A DNA stretch of 64,000 nucleotides, taken from contig CM068384.1 in NCBI GenBank assembly GCA_034770075.1, forward strand, positions 39,653,182 through 39,717,181. Reading direction: 5' to 3'. Source of the stretch: Aralia elata (lineage: Eukaryota; Streptophyta; Magnoliopsida; Apiales; Araliaceae). Below are positions 33,052 to 44,967 of the stretch, piece by piece. Each line of letters starts with the position of its first letter. The first letter of the stretch is position 1. The notes under the pieces are model-generated. The model saw nothing but the letters and a program-made list of their open reading frames with translations. It made no database searches and was not told where the DNA came from. The position numbers were made by a program, and so were the translations under genes.

Positions 33052-35141
33052 TGATGAGGGTGTTTTATACACACAATTTGGGTACCTTTGACCTTGATAG
33101 TTTGTTAGTTTTCGGGACTTTATTATGGTTTTTAGTTATTTTTATCATATTTCTACATAATTTAGTTTTTAGTTATTTTTACATGTTTTATGTTGCTTTG
33201 ATGCATTTTCATTATGTTTGTAGGAATGGAAATAAAGAGCGCTCGGTCCGTTGTTCGTATTGACTCAATGTCCGTGCTTGGACGTACGTGCCCGAATGGT
33301 AGTATGATGGAAAAGTTGTGTTTGGCGATGCTCGACATTAAATTTGATGACATTTGGAAGTTGGGCGTGCACGGCGTTGGAAGGCGTGCACGACGTGCGG
33401 CGTCAGCCAAGCCGCGGGCACGGCGTGCAACAGCCAGGGGCATCAGGCAGGCGCTGGGCGCGGACGTCGTGCGGCGCGCGCGCGGGCGCAGGGTGCTCGG
33501 CGGGCCTCGGCAGGCATCGGCATCAGGCGCTGGGCGCTCGGCAGCCTCGGCGTTGGGCGCGCGCGCGGCTTGGCACCACTCGGCAGCTGGGCGCGGGCGC
33601 TAGACGCTGGGCGCTCGGCAGCCTTGGGAGTGCGGCTCGGCAGTACTCGACAACCTTGACATGGGCGTTGGGCGCGCGGCTGGGAAGCACTCGGCAGCAG
33701 GCGATGGGCGCGGACGCGGGCGCATGGGCGCTGGGCGTGGCCGCACGCTGGGGCCTCAGCAGCTTGGGGCGCCTAGCGTGCGGCAACTTGGGGCGCCTGG
33801 CGTGGGCGCGGGCGCGCGGCGTGGGCGTGCGGCAGCCAGCGTGCGGGCGTGCGGCACTCAGCATGGGCCAACCAGGGCTTGGGCGCACGCGCACCAGGCA
33901 TCGTGCAGGCGCGCCAACGCCGTCCTGAGTGCGATCTGACACAGTTTCAGTGCGATCTGAACTCCATTTTGTCCGACTTTGGCTAGGGTTTTCTGGAAGG
34001 AGGCTATATATAATCTCTTCTAAGCTTCATATCAGAGATCTAGAGAGAGGGAGGCTACCAAATACATCAAACAACAGGGCTAAAGGCTGCAAATCAAGCT
34101 GAATCAACCCACAAGCCAAGGAACTCAGTCAACAAGAATTGCAAAACTACGGAGGAGAGCTAGAAACTAATAGCAACCCAAGGAACAACAACGAAACAAC
34201 TTCAAAAGTGGTTTCATTTCTAGATTTTCAACTCCTTTGTAATTCGAATTTGACAATGTATAAATTGAAATTGATGTTTATTATAGCTATCATGAACTAA
34301 CCTTCTATTCTAAGATTGCAATGGAACCCAACACTTAAATTGAATTGAATTCTCTCTCTATTGATTTTAGTTATTCATTTGTGAATTGATTGTCATAACC
34401 TTTGCTTTCTAGATTAATTGCTTGGCCCGTAATTACCTTGGGAACCTATATGAACTTGACGAACGGATTATAGGTTAAGACCTAGTTATGATAACATGCG
34501 AGAGTATAGATTGTTGTGGGTTATTAATCGGATTAAGTGACGTGTGTCTTATTAATTATCTGCATTAATATGTATCTTGATAGTAGTTGGGATAGATATA
34601 TACCTAATTACCGCATTCAACCAATTGAGAATCTAGTCTTAATGACTTTCGATGTGAGAGTTGGTAATTGAGGGGACGATTAATTAGATTTGGTGACACG
34701 TGTCTATTAATCATTCTTGAAATTAGTCTCTTGATAGTGTATAGGATAGACATATACCTATGCACCGCTTAGGAAAATTCGTGATTGACCATCGACAGAG
34801 GCTCTTATGTAGTTTTGATTTCTCGGTTGTCAATTCTTATGTTATAACTGATTGAAAAGAGAGAGTTAGGAGATTCAAATGACGTGTTGGGGAAAATTGT
34901 AATCTTAGACCTTTCTATCTTGATATTTTACCGCGTTTTATTCATTACTTAACTTGTGAACTCAACCAATCAACAACATTCAAACCTTCATCATTTAAAT
35001 TAGATCAAATTGATACACGTTTGGTACTTGGTTATTATTTGTCATAATTCCCTATGGGTTCGACTCATATCTTATCATATATTACTTGTGAACCGTGTAT
35101 ACTTGCACGTGTGTGTTTATCGATTGCGAAATCGACCAACA
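33052..35141 (+). repeat. G1: Athila-type LTR inserted in D1 gag
   Basis: Starts TGATGAGGGTG and ends GACCAACA, same family as G0. The GC-rich block (about 33360-33930) is made of permuted GGGCGC and CGTGCGG words and has open frames on both strands that are not genes. A TATA-like CTATATATAAT lies at 34004-34014. It is followed by a short primer-site remnant but no internal region or second LTR, so it is a truncated or recombined insertion. 34015-35141 is AT-rich and non-coding. Confidence 0.88.
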
Positions 35142-35147
35142 AGTTTT

Positions 35148-35188
35148 TGGCGCCGTTGTCGTGCCTGCTGCTCACCCGTCTGCTGCAG
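35148..35188 (+). other. Primer-site remnant and filler after G1
   Basis: TGGCGCCGTTG (35148-35158) is the first part of the tRNA-Asp primer site; then about 30 bases (CTGCTGCTCACCCGTCTGC type) join directly to D1 gag. The expected target copy GCCGC (33047-33051) is not found before 35191; the bases there are CAGGC. This suggests deletion of the rest of the element with end-joining. Confidence 0.65.
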
Positions 35189-36292
35189 GCCAAGTACAAT
35201 GAACTGACCAGGTTTCCTCCACACCAAGTGGACATCGAGGAGAGAAAGACGAGGAGATTCGAGCAATGCCTGAAACCCTGGCTCTATAACTAGGTGAGTG
35301 TGTTGCAGATTGGCTCATTTGGGTCAATCTTGGAGAAGGCTATTATAGCCAAAGGCGGAAGCGAGGCATTGAGCCTATACAATAGAGAGAAGAAGAATAA
35401 GATTAAGAGTGATGGGGGAAGTAAGGCTGAGGGAGCCAGTGGTAGTGGAGGAAGCCATAAGAGGAAGTGGAACAACTCTGGGAATACCGGAACTAAACAA
35501 GGGGACCCAAAGAAGGGAAGGGAACCGTGCAAGACCTGCGAGAAGAATCATTTCGGGGTCTGCCTGAAGGGGAAGTCAGCATGCTACAACTACGGACAAG
35601 AGGGACATATCTCTCCTAACTGCCCCAATCCGAAGAAGAACACCGCATGTTTCGTCCGTGGAGCGGCGGGCCATATGACAAGAAATTTCCCAAAGAAAGG
35701 AGTCGACGGGGGGAGCGACAACAAAGGAAACAGTAGTGGTAAGCTGACCATAACTGGTCCGGCCCCACCGAGTAGACCAACTGCCCGGACTTTCAATATG
35801 ATGGTCCAAGATGTCGTGGCATCTGGAGACGTAGTTTCAGGTATCATCCCAATCAATAATATTAATGCATATATATTATTTGATTCGGGTGCGACATATT
35901 CTTTAATATCCTGTGATTTTGCTAGACACTTAAGATTACCTCTAGAGAAACTAGAGTCACCCTTGAACATAGAAGTTGCGAATAAGGAAGTAATCCCTAT
36001 TAAACACATTCATAGGAATTGTTGCATCGAAATTAAAGGGCGTAAGTTATCGACAGATTTAATTTCGATCAAACTGGGAGAATTTGACGTAATACTGGGG
36101 ATTATTTGGTTGTTTAAACATGGGGCGGTAATAGACTGTCAGAAAAAGAGTGTAAACCTTAAGGCTTCAAAGCAGGCTAAGGTAGTATTCTATGGTAGTA
36201 AATCGCTGAGACGTTCACGTTGTCTGACGATGATGCAAGCGCAGAAAGCTGTTAAGAAAAGGGTGCAAAGGTTATTTGTGTCATGTTGTTGA
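35189..36292 (+). pseudogene. D1 gag second part, zinc knuckles and protease
   Basis: Continues gag with AKYNELTRFPPHQVDIEERK, then an in-frame TAG (LYN-VSV, 35291). Three knuckle positions follow: CKTCEKNHFGVC kept, CYNYGQEGHISPNC with the second Cys changed to Tyr, CFVRGAAGHMTRNF with two Cys lost. The protease has the catalytic loop LFDSGATYSLIS (35880-35915) and the flap-like DVILGIIWLFKHGAVIDC (Met-Asp-Trp changed to Ile-Ile-Trp). It ends in RRSRCLTMMQAQKA and a shifted tail. Compare D2, where the knuckles are better preserved. Confidence 0.85.
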
Positions 36293-36329
36293 TACCCGAC
36301 GAGTGGGAGCAAAAATGGGATAGATACCG

Positions 36330-37897
36330 GTCGTACAAGAATTTGCGGACGTATTTCCAGACGAGTTACCAGGTCTTCCGCCGGATAGGGAGATAGAATT
36401 CGTGATAGACGTCGTGTTAGGGATGACACTAGTTTCGAGGGCTCCATATAGGATGGCGCCAGTAGAAATGAAGGAATTGATGATACAATTACAAGAACTT
36501 TTAGATAAGAAATATATTCAACAAAGTGTGTCTCCATGGGGAGCACCAGTGTTGTTCATTAAAAAGAAGAACCGATCGTTAAGGCTCTGTATTGACTATA
36601 GGGAGTTGAACAGGGTAACAATTAAGAATAAGTATCCATTGCCCAGGATCGACGATCTATTTGATCAGTTAAAAGGGGAAAAATACTTTTCTAAAATAGA
36701 TTTAAGGACGGAATATCACCAATTAAAGGTTAGAGGAGAGGATGTACCGAAGACAGCATTCAGGACTCGTTACAACCATTACGAGTTTTTGGTGATGTCA
36801 TTTGGGTTGACGAATGCGCCAGCCGTACTTATGGATCTGATGAACAGGGTGTTCAAGCAGTATCTGGATAAATTTATAGTAGTGTTCATAGATGATATCC
36901 TGGTGTACTCAAAGACGCAGGAGGATCATGCGGAACATTAAAGAATAATGTTGGAAACACTAAGAAAGGAGAAGTTGTATGCGAAATTCAGCAAGTGTGA
37001 ACAATTTTTGGGTCACGTGATTGACAAAGACGGTATATCCGTAGATCCATCGAAGGTGGAAGAAGTAATTAATTGGGAACAACCAAAGACGTCGATGAAA
37101 ATGCGTAGTTTCTTAGGGTTAGTGGGCTACTATCGGAGATTCATTCAGGATTTTTTGAAGATAGCTACCCCATTGACAAATTTGACGAGGAAGATAGTAA
37201 AATATGTATGGACGGAGAAATGCGAGGAGAGTTTTCAAGAACTCAAGAAAAGATTAAATGAAGCGCCACTGTTATCTTTACCGGATGACACAGGCAATTT
37301 TGTAGTTTATTGTGATACATCGCATAGGGGACTTGAATGCGTGTTTATGCAGTACGGTAAAGTCATTGCGTACGCATCACGACAACTGAAGGAGTGTGAG
37401 AGGGGTTACCCTACTCATGATTTGGAATTGACAGCAGTGGTGTTTGCCTTGAAGATATGGAGGCATTATCTCTATAGAGAAAAATGTGAGATATACACAG
37501 AACACAAAAGTCTGAAGTATATCTTCATACAGAAGGAGTTGAACATGAGGCAGAGGAGGTGGTTAGAATTGATCAAAGACTATGATTGTGAGATTCTATA
37601 TCACCCAGGGAAGGCGAATGTAGTGGCTGACGCCTTAAGTAGGAAGGGTCGGGAAAAGTTGTCAATGTTTACGGCTCAGGATGAGCTAATAATAGAGATG
37701 GCTAGGATGGAAATAGAAGTTAGGTTTCCCAGGGAATCAGGGGAATGGTTATTTTCAATGGAGACTCGTCCAACCTTATTGGACAGAGTAAAGGAAGCAC
37801 AACTCAAGGATGAGGAGTGCGAAGGGATAAGGAAGAGAATTTCAGGCGGGGAAGAGGGTAAGTATAAACTCGACAACGATGGGAGTAATAAGGTTTG
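36330..37897 (+). pseudogene. D1 reverse transcriptase and RNase H
   Basis: [73 protein letters not shown] and catalytic FIDD ([10 protein letters not shown], 36885-36915). A TAA follows HAEH at 36939. After it, codons between KFSKCE and FLGHV are missing compared with D2. RNase H has [20 protein letters not shown] and VADALSRKG, but the usual YTDHKS reads YTEHKS, a change at a catalytic Asp. The frame ends with a shift near 37890. Confidence 0.88.
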
Positions 37898-38254
37898 AAG
37901 GAAGAATTTGGGCTCCACCAGTACCGGAGCTAAAAGAAGAAATTTTACAAGAGGCCCATTGTTCGAGGTACTCGATACATCCTGATAGCACCAAGATGTA
38001 TCAAGACCTCCAACAATAGTTCTGGTGGCTAAACATGAAGAGGGAAGTCGCGGAGAGCGTCAGTAGGTGTCTGACTTGTCAGAAAGTCAAGGTCGAACAT
38101 CAGAGACCGAGTGGATTGTTACAATTATTAGAAATTTTGGAGTGGAAATGGGAGCATATCACGATAGATTTTGTGGTAGGACTTCCAACAACACAGAAGA
38201 GATACGACGTTATATGAGTTATAGTGGATCGTTTAATGAAGTCAACACATTTTT
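37898..38254 (+). pseudogene. D1 integrase, N-terminal part
   Basis: EILQEAHCSRYSIHPDSTKM starts the zinc-binding domain, with Cys pair in RCLTCQKVKVEHQRPSG. An in-frame TAG replaces a residue before FWW. The core starts [14 protein letters not shown] with the first catalytic Asp. A TGA follows RYDVI. It is split at 38254 by D2, which duplicated TTTTT, and resumes at 50122 with [12 protein letters not shown]. Confidence 0.88.
38250..38254. repeat. D2 target-site duplication, left copy (TTTTT)
   Basis: Five T precede the LTR at 38255 and five T (50122-50126) follow the LTR end at 50121. Removing D2 and one copy restores the D1 integrase frame ([10 protein letters not shown]). Confidence 0.85.
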
Positions 38255-39817
38255 TGTGACGCCCCCAAATTCGGGTCTCCAAATACCCGGATCCGGTCAT
38301 CACGATCCAATACAAACATTCACCTCTAACAACATATGGTAACTAAAATGCGGAATATAACAAACATACGTTGTTCATTTCAAAGGTGTTACTAGTCCCA
38401 GAATACAATCACCTTAAACACTTACACAAATCCATACCCTAAATAAATGTCAGGGTTTAAATTACATTAACAGTAATTAACTACACATAAATTTAAAATC
38501 TGCTACATGAAGTCTATCACTTCATCTTTTCTTTCCCTTTGTTCTTCCCTGACGTCTCGGGTTTAGCTGCAATGAAGTCATGATATAGCAAGGATGAGCA
38601 AAACCCAGTACAAAACCCAGCTGGACATTCAATCACAGAAGGAAACAAAATTTAAGGCAACTCAGTCGTTCACTGGTATACCTTGGGTCCGATCGAACCG
38701 CCGTTCTTCTCCTTCTTCCACAGTACAAAACCCAGCTGGACATTCACCGACTAATTCCCTCTGGTTTCCCCTCCTTGTTGCGACCTTATATATATATATA
38801 TTTTTTTCTAATCTGAATTTACAAAATAAAGGAAAATCGGCAGCTTTGAGCTTAGGGTTTGGGGCTCAATTTATAGGAAGGAAATTTACCCAATTGCTGG
38901 GTATTACCCCACTTGTTCGCACCTTTGACCGTCGGTAGGAAGGGGGCAGCGATGGTGACTCGCCGGCTGGCCTTTGAGTTGTGTGCCTCGTCGGTCACTT
39001 CGCCGAAAACCAGGAACCGGTGGTCCGTTTGCTTGTTGCTCGGTCGCTCCCTTGATCCTTTAATTAGCCGCCGGTCGATGCTCCTCTTTCCCCCAATCAG
39101 TCGACTCGAGTTTTTACCGGCGATTGACAACCCCCTTTTTCTTCCTCCCGTCTCTCGCTCGTCCGATTCGATTGATCGAGTCTAGCTAGGTTCGGCTATT
39201 TGATTTGAGAGGCTAGGGCTTGAGATTTCTTGGTTACCTCTGATATAAGGGTTTGGCTTGATTTTGATTTTCCCCAAATGAGATGCCGGTAATCATAATT
39301 CCCCACACCATGGGTCAACCCGACTGGGGAAGGGATTGGGCTCAACCCAATAGGGTTGGGTCGGCTGACTTTAATAGGTAAATGGCCCAAACAGGAAATA
39401 AAAGGAAAATGATTTCAGCCCACTTGATATTGGATTAGCTTAATAAAAAGAGAGTTGACCCAATTAGAATAACATTATGCTTCTAATATTAATTAACTAA
39501 TTTAATCTAATTAATTAGTTATAATATTTATTTCAACAATAATTCCTTATGGCAATTTATTTAAATTCGATAATTGTGAAAATGAAGTTGTTTATTTAGA
39601 TTCTCTTAAATTTTCTTGTCAACCAATTATTAGGGTTAACTTATTAATTTATTCAACTATTAGTGAGCCTCTTCTAAGACAAAGAAAATTATTGGGCCAC
39701 GTATTTATTACATAATAATGCCTACATGGATCCAATTAAATTCGTAAAATTAATTAAAAATGAATTTCATATATTAAAATAAATTAATACAATATTTAAA
39801 ATTTCCTGGACTTTACA
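38255..39817 (-). repeat. D2 3' LTR, internally deleted
   Basis: Matches both ends of the 5' LTR (45864-46209 and about 48935-50121) but lacks about 2.7 kb between. The junction near 38600-38632 carries about 26 bases that are a second copy of 38721-38746, 115 bp away. A TA-rich TATA-like stretch lies at about 38786-38802 (minus-strand promoter). The open frames here are mirrored in the 5' LTR and are not genes. Confidence 0.92.
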
Positions 39818-39830
39818 TCCTCTCCCCCTT
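39818..39830 (-). promoter_or_regulatory. D2 polypurine tract
   Basis: Minus strand AAGGGGGAGAGGA directly precedes the TGTAAAGTCC start of the 3' LTR, as expected for plus-strand priming. Confidence 0.9.
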
Positions 39831-39864
39831 ATAAAAATTCCGTCCTCGGAATTTCAATCTAAGG

Positions 39865-41118
39865 TTACTCAAATAACTGGGGGTAATTTGCTCTCATCTT
39901 CTCTTCGAGTTCCCACGTAGCTTCTTCCACCGCGTGGTTTCTCCAGAGAACTTTAACAGAGTGAATGATTTTATTCCTCAGTTTCTGCTCTTTTCTATCC
40001 AGTATTTGAACAAGAATCTCCTCGTACGATAAGTCCCTTTCGACTTGAATTGGTTCATAGGCGATGACATGCTTATAGTTTGGCTTATATGGACGTAATA
40101 CTGATACATGAAACACGTTGTGAATGTGCTCAAGCTCAGGGGGTAATGCTACTTCGTACGCCACTTCGCCTATTCTCCTTAATATTTCAAAAGGTCCTAT
40201 GAACTTAGGGCTCAGCTTGCCCTTCTTCCCAAAACGGATCTTCCCTTTCCAAGGAGATACCTTCAGAAACACAAAGCTTCTAACTTCAAAGTCTCGCTTT
40301 TGCCGATGTAAGTCGGCATACTTCTTCTGACGATCCTGGGCTGCTACTAACCGTTGTCTTATTACTTTAATGATTTCCACGGTTTGCTGTACCAATTCTG
40401 GTCCCAACAATCTCCGTTCACCAACTTCATCCCAACACAACGGCGTTCGACACTTCCTTCCGTATAACGCTTCATATGGTGGCATACCGATGCTAGCGTG
40501 ATAACTATTGTTATAGGCGAACTCTACTAGTGGCAAGTGATCGTCCCAACTGCCACTTATGTCCATCACAACTGCCCGGAGCATATCCTCTAGAGTCTGA
40601 ATTGTCCGCTCGCTCTGACCATCAGTCTGAGGATGATACGCCGTACTCATTCTCAACTGTGTTCCCATTCTTTTCTGTAGACTTCTCCAAAAATTTGACG
40701 TGAAGCGCGGATCTCTATCAGATACAATAAACACTGGCACTCCATGTCGTGATACTATCTCCTTCACGTAAAGTTTCGCCAACTGCTCCAATTTGTACCT
40801 GATCTTGATTGGTAGAAAATGGGCAGACTTGGTCAAACGGTCTACGATTACCCAGCTGGCGTCTAGACCCTTTTGAGTGGTTGGAAGTCCTACCACAAAA
40901 TCCATTGTGATGTGCTCCCACTTCCATTCTGGAATCTCCAAGGGTTGCAATAATCCGCTCGGCCGCTGGTGCTCTGCCTTGATCCTTTGACAAGTTAAAC
41001 ACCGGCTGACGAATTCTGCAACTTCCCCCTTCAGATGCGGCCACCAATAATGCTGACGAAGATCTTGATACATCTTGGTGCTACCCGGATGTACCGAGAA
41101 TCTCGCATTATGGGCCTC
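39865..41118 (-). CDS. D2 integrase with C-terminal chromodomain
   Basis: A long intact frame that inserts element DNA into the genome. It begins after an in-frame TAG (41119-41121, replacing a Gln codon in EEIL-EAH), so in the original it was part of the Gag-Pol polyprotein; the first Met is at 41073. Zinc domain: His in SVHPGSTKM and RQHYWW, Cys in RCLTCQRIK. Core: [10 protein letters not shown] (Asp), [15 protein letters not shown] (Asp), [14 protein letters not shown] (Glu), all kept. [20 protein letters not shown] is the GPF/GPY-type C-terminal region. The last 60 residues ([32 protein letters not shown]) form the Tekay-type chromodomain, thought to direct insertion to heterochromatin. 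It stops at TGA or TAA just before the 3' UTR. Confidence 0.9.
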   Translation of the reverse strand, partial: EAHNARFSVHPGSTKMYQDLRQHYWWPHLKGEVAEFVSRCLTCQRIKAEHQRPSGLLQPLEIPEWKWEHITMDFVVGLPTTQKGLDASWVIVDRLTKSAHFLPIKIRYKLEQLAKLYVKEIVSRHGVPVFIVSDRDPRFTSNFWRSLQKRMGTQLRMSTAYHPQTDGQSERTIQTLEDMLRAVVMDISGSWDDHLPLVEFAYNNSYHASIGMPPYEALYGRKCRTPLCWDEVGERRLLGPELVQQTVEIIKVIRQRLVAAQDRQKKYADLHRQKRDFEVRSFVFLKVSPWKGKIRFGKKGKLSPKFIGPFEILRRIGEVAYEVALPPELEHIHNVFHVSVLRPYKPNYKHVIAYEPIQVERDLSYEEILVQILDRKEQKLRNKIIHSVKVLWRNHAVEEATWELEEKMRANYPQLFE

Positions 41119-42730
41119 CTACAAAATTTCTTCCCTTAAGTCTGGTACATAGGGTATCCAGATCCTTCCCTCGAATCTCAGCAATCCTGTGCTGTCAATC
41201 TTGAACTTCGACGTTTTTCCCTCCGATAGTTGTTTCTTAATACCAATGCATTCTTCATCAAATTCTTGAGCCTCCTTTATCTTATCTAGTAGAGTCGGAC
41301 CTACTGTCACGGTAAACAATTTTTCGTCCGTCTCCATCGGATCCTTAACCTCCATTTCCAGACGTTCAAAGTCCTTTATCAACTCCTCTTGAACTGTCAG
41401 CTGCATCAATTTCACCTTGCCTTTTCTACTTAAGGCATCAGCCACTACATTCGCTTTGCCCGGATGGTACAGAATTTCACAGTCGTAGTCCTTGATCAAT
41501 TCTAACCATCGGCGCTGCCTCGTGTTCAGCTCTTTCTGAGTGAAGATATATTTCAGACTTTTGTGATCTGTATATATCTCGCACTTCTCCCCGTATAAGT
41601 AGTGCCTCCAAATCTTCAAGGCAAAAACTACCGCTGCTAACTCCAAGTCATGAGTCGGGTAACCCTTCTCATAGTCCTTCAGCTGTCGCGATGCGTATGC
41701 CACGACCTTGCCGTGCTGCATCAACACACAGCCAAGACCTTTGTGTGACGCATCGCTATACACTACGAAACCCCCAGTGTTGTCTGGTAAGGTCAACACC
41801 GGTGCTTGGCTAAGTCTCTTCTTCAACTCCATGAAACTTTCCTCGCATTTCTCCGACCAAACGAACTTAACTGTTTTCCTGGTGAGGTTGGTCAACGGCG
41901 ATGCTATCTTTGAAAAATCCTGGATGAATCTTCGATAGTATCCCGCTAATCCCAAGAAACTCCGGATCTCTGTTGGCGTCTTCGGCTGTTCCCAGTTGAT
42001 AACGGCTTCTACTTTTGCTGGGTCCACCGAAACACCATTCTTGTCGACGACGTGACCTAGAAATTGCACCCTCTGCAACCAAAACTCACACTTAGAAAAC
42101 TTTGCATACAACTTCTCTTTCCTTAGAGCTTCCAATACAATCTTCAAATGTTCAGCATGCTCCTCCTCTGTCTCCGAATACACCAAGATGTCATCGATGA
42201 ATACGACTACGAACTTGTCCAAGTACTGCTTGAACACTCTGTTCATCATATCCATGAATGCTGCTGGTGCATTCGTCAATCCAAATGACATTACCAGAAA
42301 CTCGAAGTGCCCATAACGAGTCCTGAATGCAGTCTTCGGGATATCTTCCTGCCTCACCTTCAGCTGATGATAGCCTGTTCTTAGGTCGATTTTCGAAAGT
42401 ATTTCGCTCCCTTAAGTTGATCAAATAGATCGTCAATCCTAGGAAGCGGATACCTATTCTTAATCGTAACTTTGTTCAATTCCCGATAGTCGATACAAAG
42501 TCTCATCGAACCATCTTTCTTCTTTACAAACAGAACTGCGCCCCCATGGGGACACGCTTGGTCTGATATAACCTTTATCTAATAGTTCTTGCAGTTGCAC
42601 CATCAACTCTTTCATTTCTACAGGTGCCATTCGATACGGCGGCTTCGATATTGATGCGGTTCCCGGTGCCAAATCGATAACGAACTCGGTTTCCCTGTCC
42701 GGCGGCAGTCCCCGGAAGTTCATCGGGGAA
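41119..42730 (-). pseudogene. D2 reverse transcriptase and RNase H
   Basis: RT begins [16 protein letters not shown] after a frameshift from the protease near 42716. A second shift follows SVSPWG near 42545 and a third near 42385 (before RTGYHQLKV). From 42357 on, 412 codons are open: [18 protein letters not shown], catalytic [20 protein letters not shown] and [13 protein letters not shown]. RNase H keeps its acidic residues: [35 protein letters not shown]. The frame then runs to the TAG at 41119. Only one-base lesions separate it from an open polyprotein. Confidence 0.88.
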
Positions 42731-44401
42731 GACATCAGCGAAATCCCTCACGATTGGTATTTGACTCATCTCATCCCTAACCTGACGAGTATCAATTACA
42801 TGTGCCAAATAACACACGCAACCTTTCTTAAGCAATCTCCTTGTTTGCATCATAGTAAGACAACAAGATTGTCTTGGTGACTTACTACCGTAAAATACCA
42901 CCTTCGACTTATTAGGAGTCTTCAGGTGTACGCATTTCTTCTTACAGTCAATAACTGCTCCGTGAATTGATAGCCAATCCATTCCCAGAATTACATCAAG
43001 CTCTCCCAGCCGAATTGGTATCAAATTCACATTGAGCTTAAATCCTCGCAATTCAGCACAACAATTCCTATGAATGTATTCTACGGGGATAATTTCCTTG
43101 TTTACTACTTCTACGTTCATAGGGTGTTCTAACTTTTCACGAGGTAAATTTAACTGACTAGCAAATTCTTCAGAAACAAAAGAGCAGGTAGCACCCGAAT
43201 CAAATAACACATATGTATTTATATCATTGATTGGGATGATACCTGACACCACGTCTTTGGATTCCATGGCATCCTGAATAGTCATGTTGAACGTGCGGGC
43301 TATTGGCCTGTTGGCTTGACTGGCTGGTGCCCCATAGCTCAGCCGGTTGTTATTCCCGCTGTTGTTGTTGCTCCTGTTGCCACTCCCGACGTCGCCCTTC
43401 CTCTTCGGACAGTCCTTAATCTGGTGGTCGGGTGCTCCACAAGAGAAACATCCTCCTTTCTGTTTGTTCGGACACTGGGGAGCCAGGTGCCCCGGTTGTC
43501 CACACCGGTAACAAACACTCTTCCCTTTCATGCATTCCCCAGTGTGGTTTTTCCCACAATTATTGCACCTGCCTGGTTTCTTCACCTCCCCTCCAGATTT
43601 GTTTCCCCCGGATGACTGACTCTCGAGCCATTTCCGTTTGTTGGGGTTACTACCTCCGTTGCTCCCTGCCTTGGTCACCTCTTAATTCTTCTTTCTCTCT
43701 TGGTTGAATCGCGCCACTGCTTCATTGCCCCCTTCCGCAATGATAGCCCTTTCCAGCAGTTCAACGAAGTTCTTGATTTTCAATATTGCAACTGACTTCT
43801 GCACCCAGGTTTTTAGTCCCAATTCAAACCTTCTTGCCTTCCTGGCCTCGGTGTCCACCTGATGTGGGGCAAATCGGGCCAATTCATTGAACTTCGCCGC
43901 GTACTCTGCGACAGTCATATTTCCCTGTTTTAGTTCCAGAAACTTAACTTCCATATCTTGCTGCGTATTTTCCGGGAAGTAATTTTCGAAGAACAACTCT
44001 TTAAATCTCTCCCATGGAATGACTCCCTCACCTGCTCGACCCTTATTGGCCTTCCACCAATAGTTAGCCTCGCCCTTCAGCATGAACGTGGCAAATCCTG
44101 TCTTTTATTCCTCAGCCACCCGTGCGACCTCGAAGACCTTCTCTATCTCCTCGATCCAGGTCTGTGCTTCTATCGGGTTAAGAGTTCCCTTGAACTCGGG
44201 TGGTCCAACCAATTTGAAATCTTTAAAATTGGCCAAATGATGCACTGGCTCGGGTGCTGGTTGGGTCCCTCCAGGTGGCGGTCTTGATTGCATGGCTTCT
44301 GCCAGCATTTCTGCGAACATTCTCATTGGATTGGATTGATTTCCAACCTCACTTTCTGACTCTTCAACCTGTCAGTTGCGTGGTCGCCCTCTTGGCGGCA
44401 T
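42716..44401 (-). pseudogene. D2 gag and protease in one frame with three stops
   Basis: ATG at 44401 (MPPRGRPRN). In-frame stops: TGA at 44372-44374, TAA at 44105-44107, TAA at 43682-43684; otherwise open to about 42716. Gag domain: LVGPPEFKGTLNPIEAQTW, MLKGEANYWWKANKG, ENYFPENTQQDMEVKFLELK. Knuckles: CNNCGKNHTGEC, CYRCGQPGHLAPQC and CFSCGAPDHQIKDC, the last two canonical CX2CX4HX4C. Protease: YVLFDSGATCSFVS and DVILGMDWLSIHGAVIDC, catalytic Asp kept. Ends [11 protein letters not shown], where a one-base shift separates it from RT. Confidence 0.9.
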
Positions 44402-44967
44402 GATTTGAATTCTGGCCGACTTTTACCTATAGTTTCATATTTTACACAATATGTCATTAAAATCAACAATCAAGGGTAAAAACATCTATCAAACACATTT
44501 GATTTAAGTGAAACATCTGCATTTATATTGATATACCACTGTTTGTTACATTCAGGCTAAACATGTGGCATACTTCTATAAATGCGCCACTACATGACCT
44601 ATCAATCTTTAATCATTCCCCTGAGACAAAAGTGGGGAATCCTAACTTTCCATCCCTCAAGACAACAAAAGTTGGGGTTTAACTGCTACCCCAAACATGA
44701 AAACAAATATAAAGTTTCATAAGATAAACATGAATACGTCCCTAATATAACAAAAAGTGGGACTGACTGTACTAAAGACAAAGCAATCATCATATCACGT
44801 CATTGAACGTCGTGACGAATCCGTGCCTGCTGACCAGAAGAGAATGCTCCACCCCCGACCCTGCGACGAATAGAGCGGCTAGACTCCCCTACCTCAGTCC
44901 GGGGCCTCCTGTAGGCTGTATCTAAGGCATATCATAGGGTCTCTATCCTCACTGTTCTGGCCTCCAA
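44402..44967 (-). other. D2 spacer between extra ORF and gag
   Basis: About 570 bp without a credible gene. AT-rich in the middle; it contains scattered short open frames only. Confidence 0.6.

Noticed and set aside
38594..39390. Open frames of about 60-114 residues repeated at 49156-49694
   Set aside because: They are in the two D2 LTRs and appear twice for that reason. No domain or codon signal.
43316..43707. Plus-strand frames of 91-99 residues
   Set aside because: They are antisense to the conserved knuckle and protease region of D2 gag.
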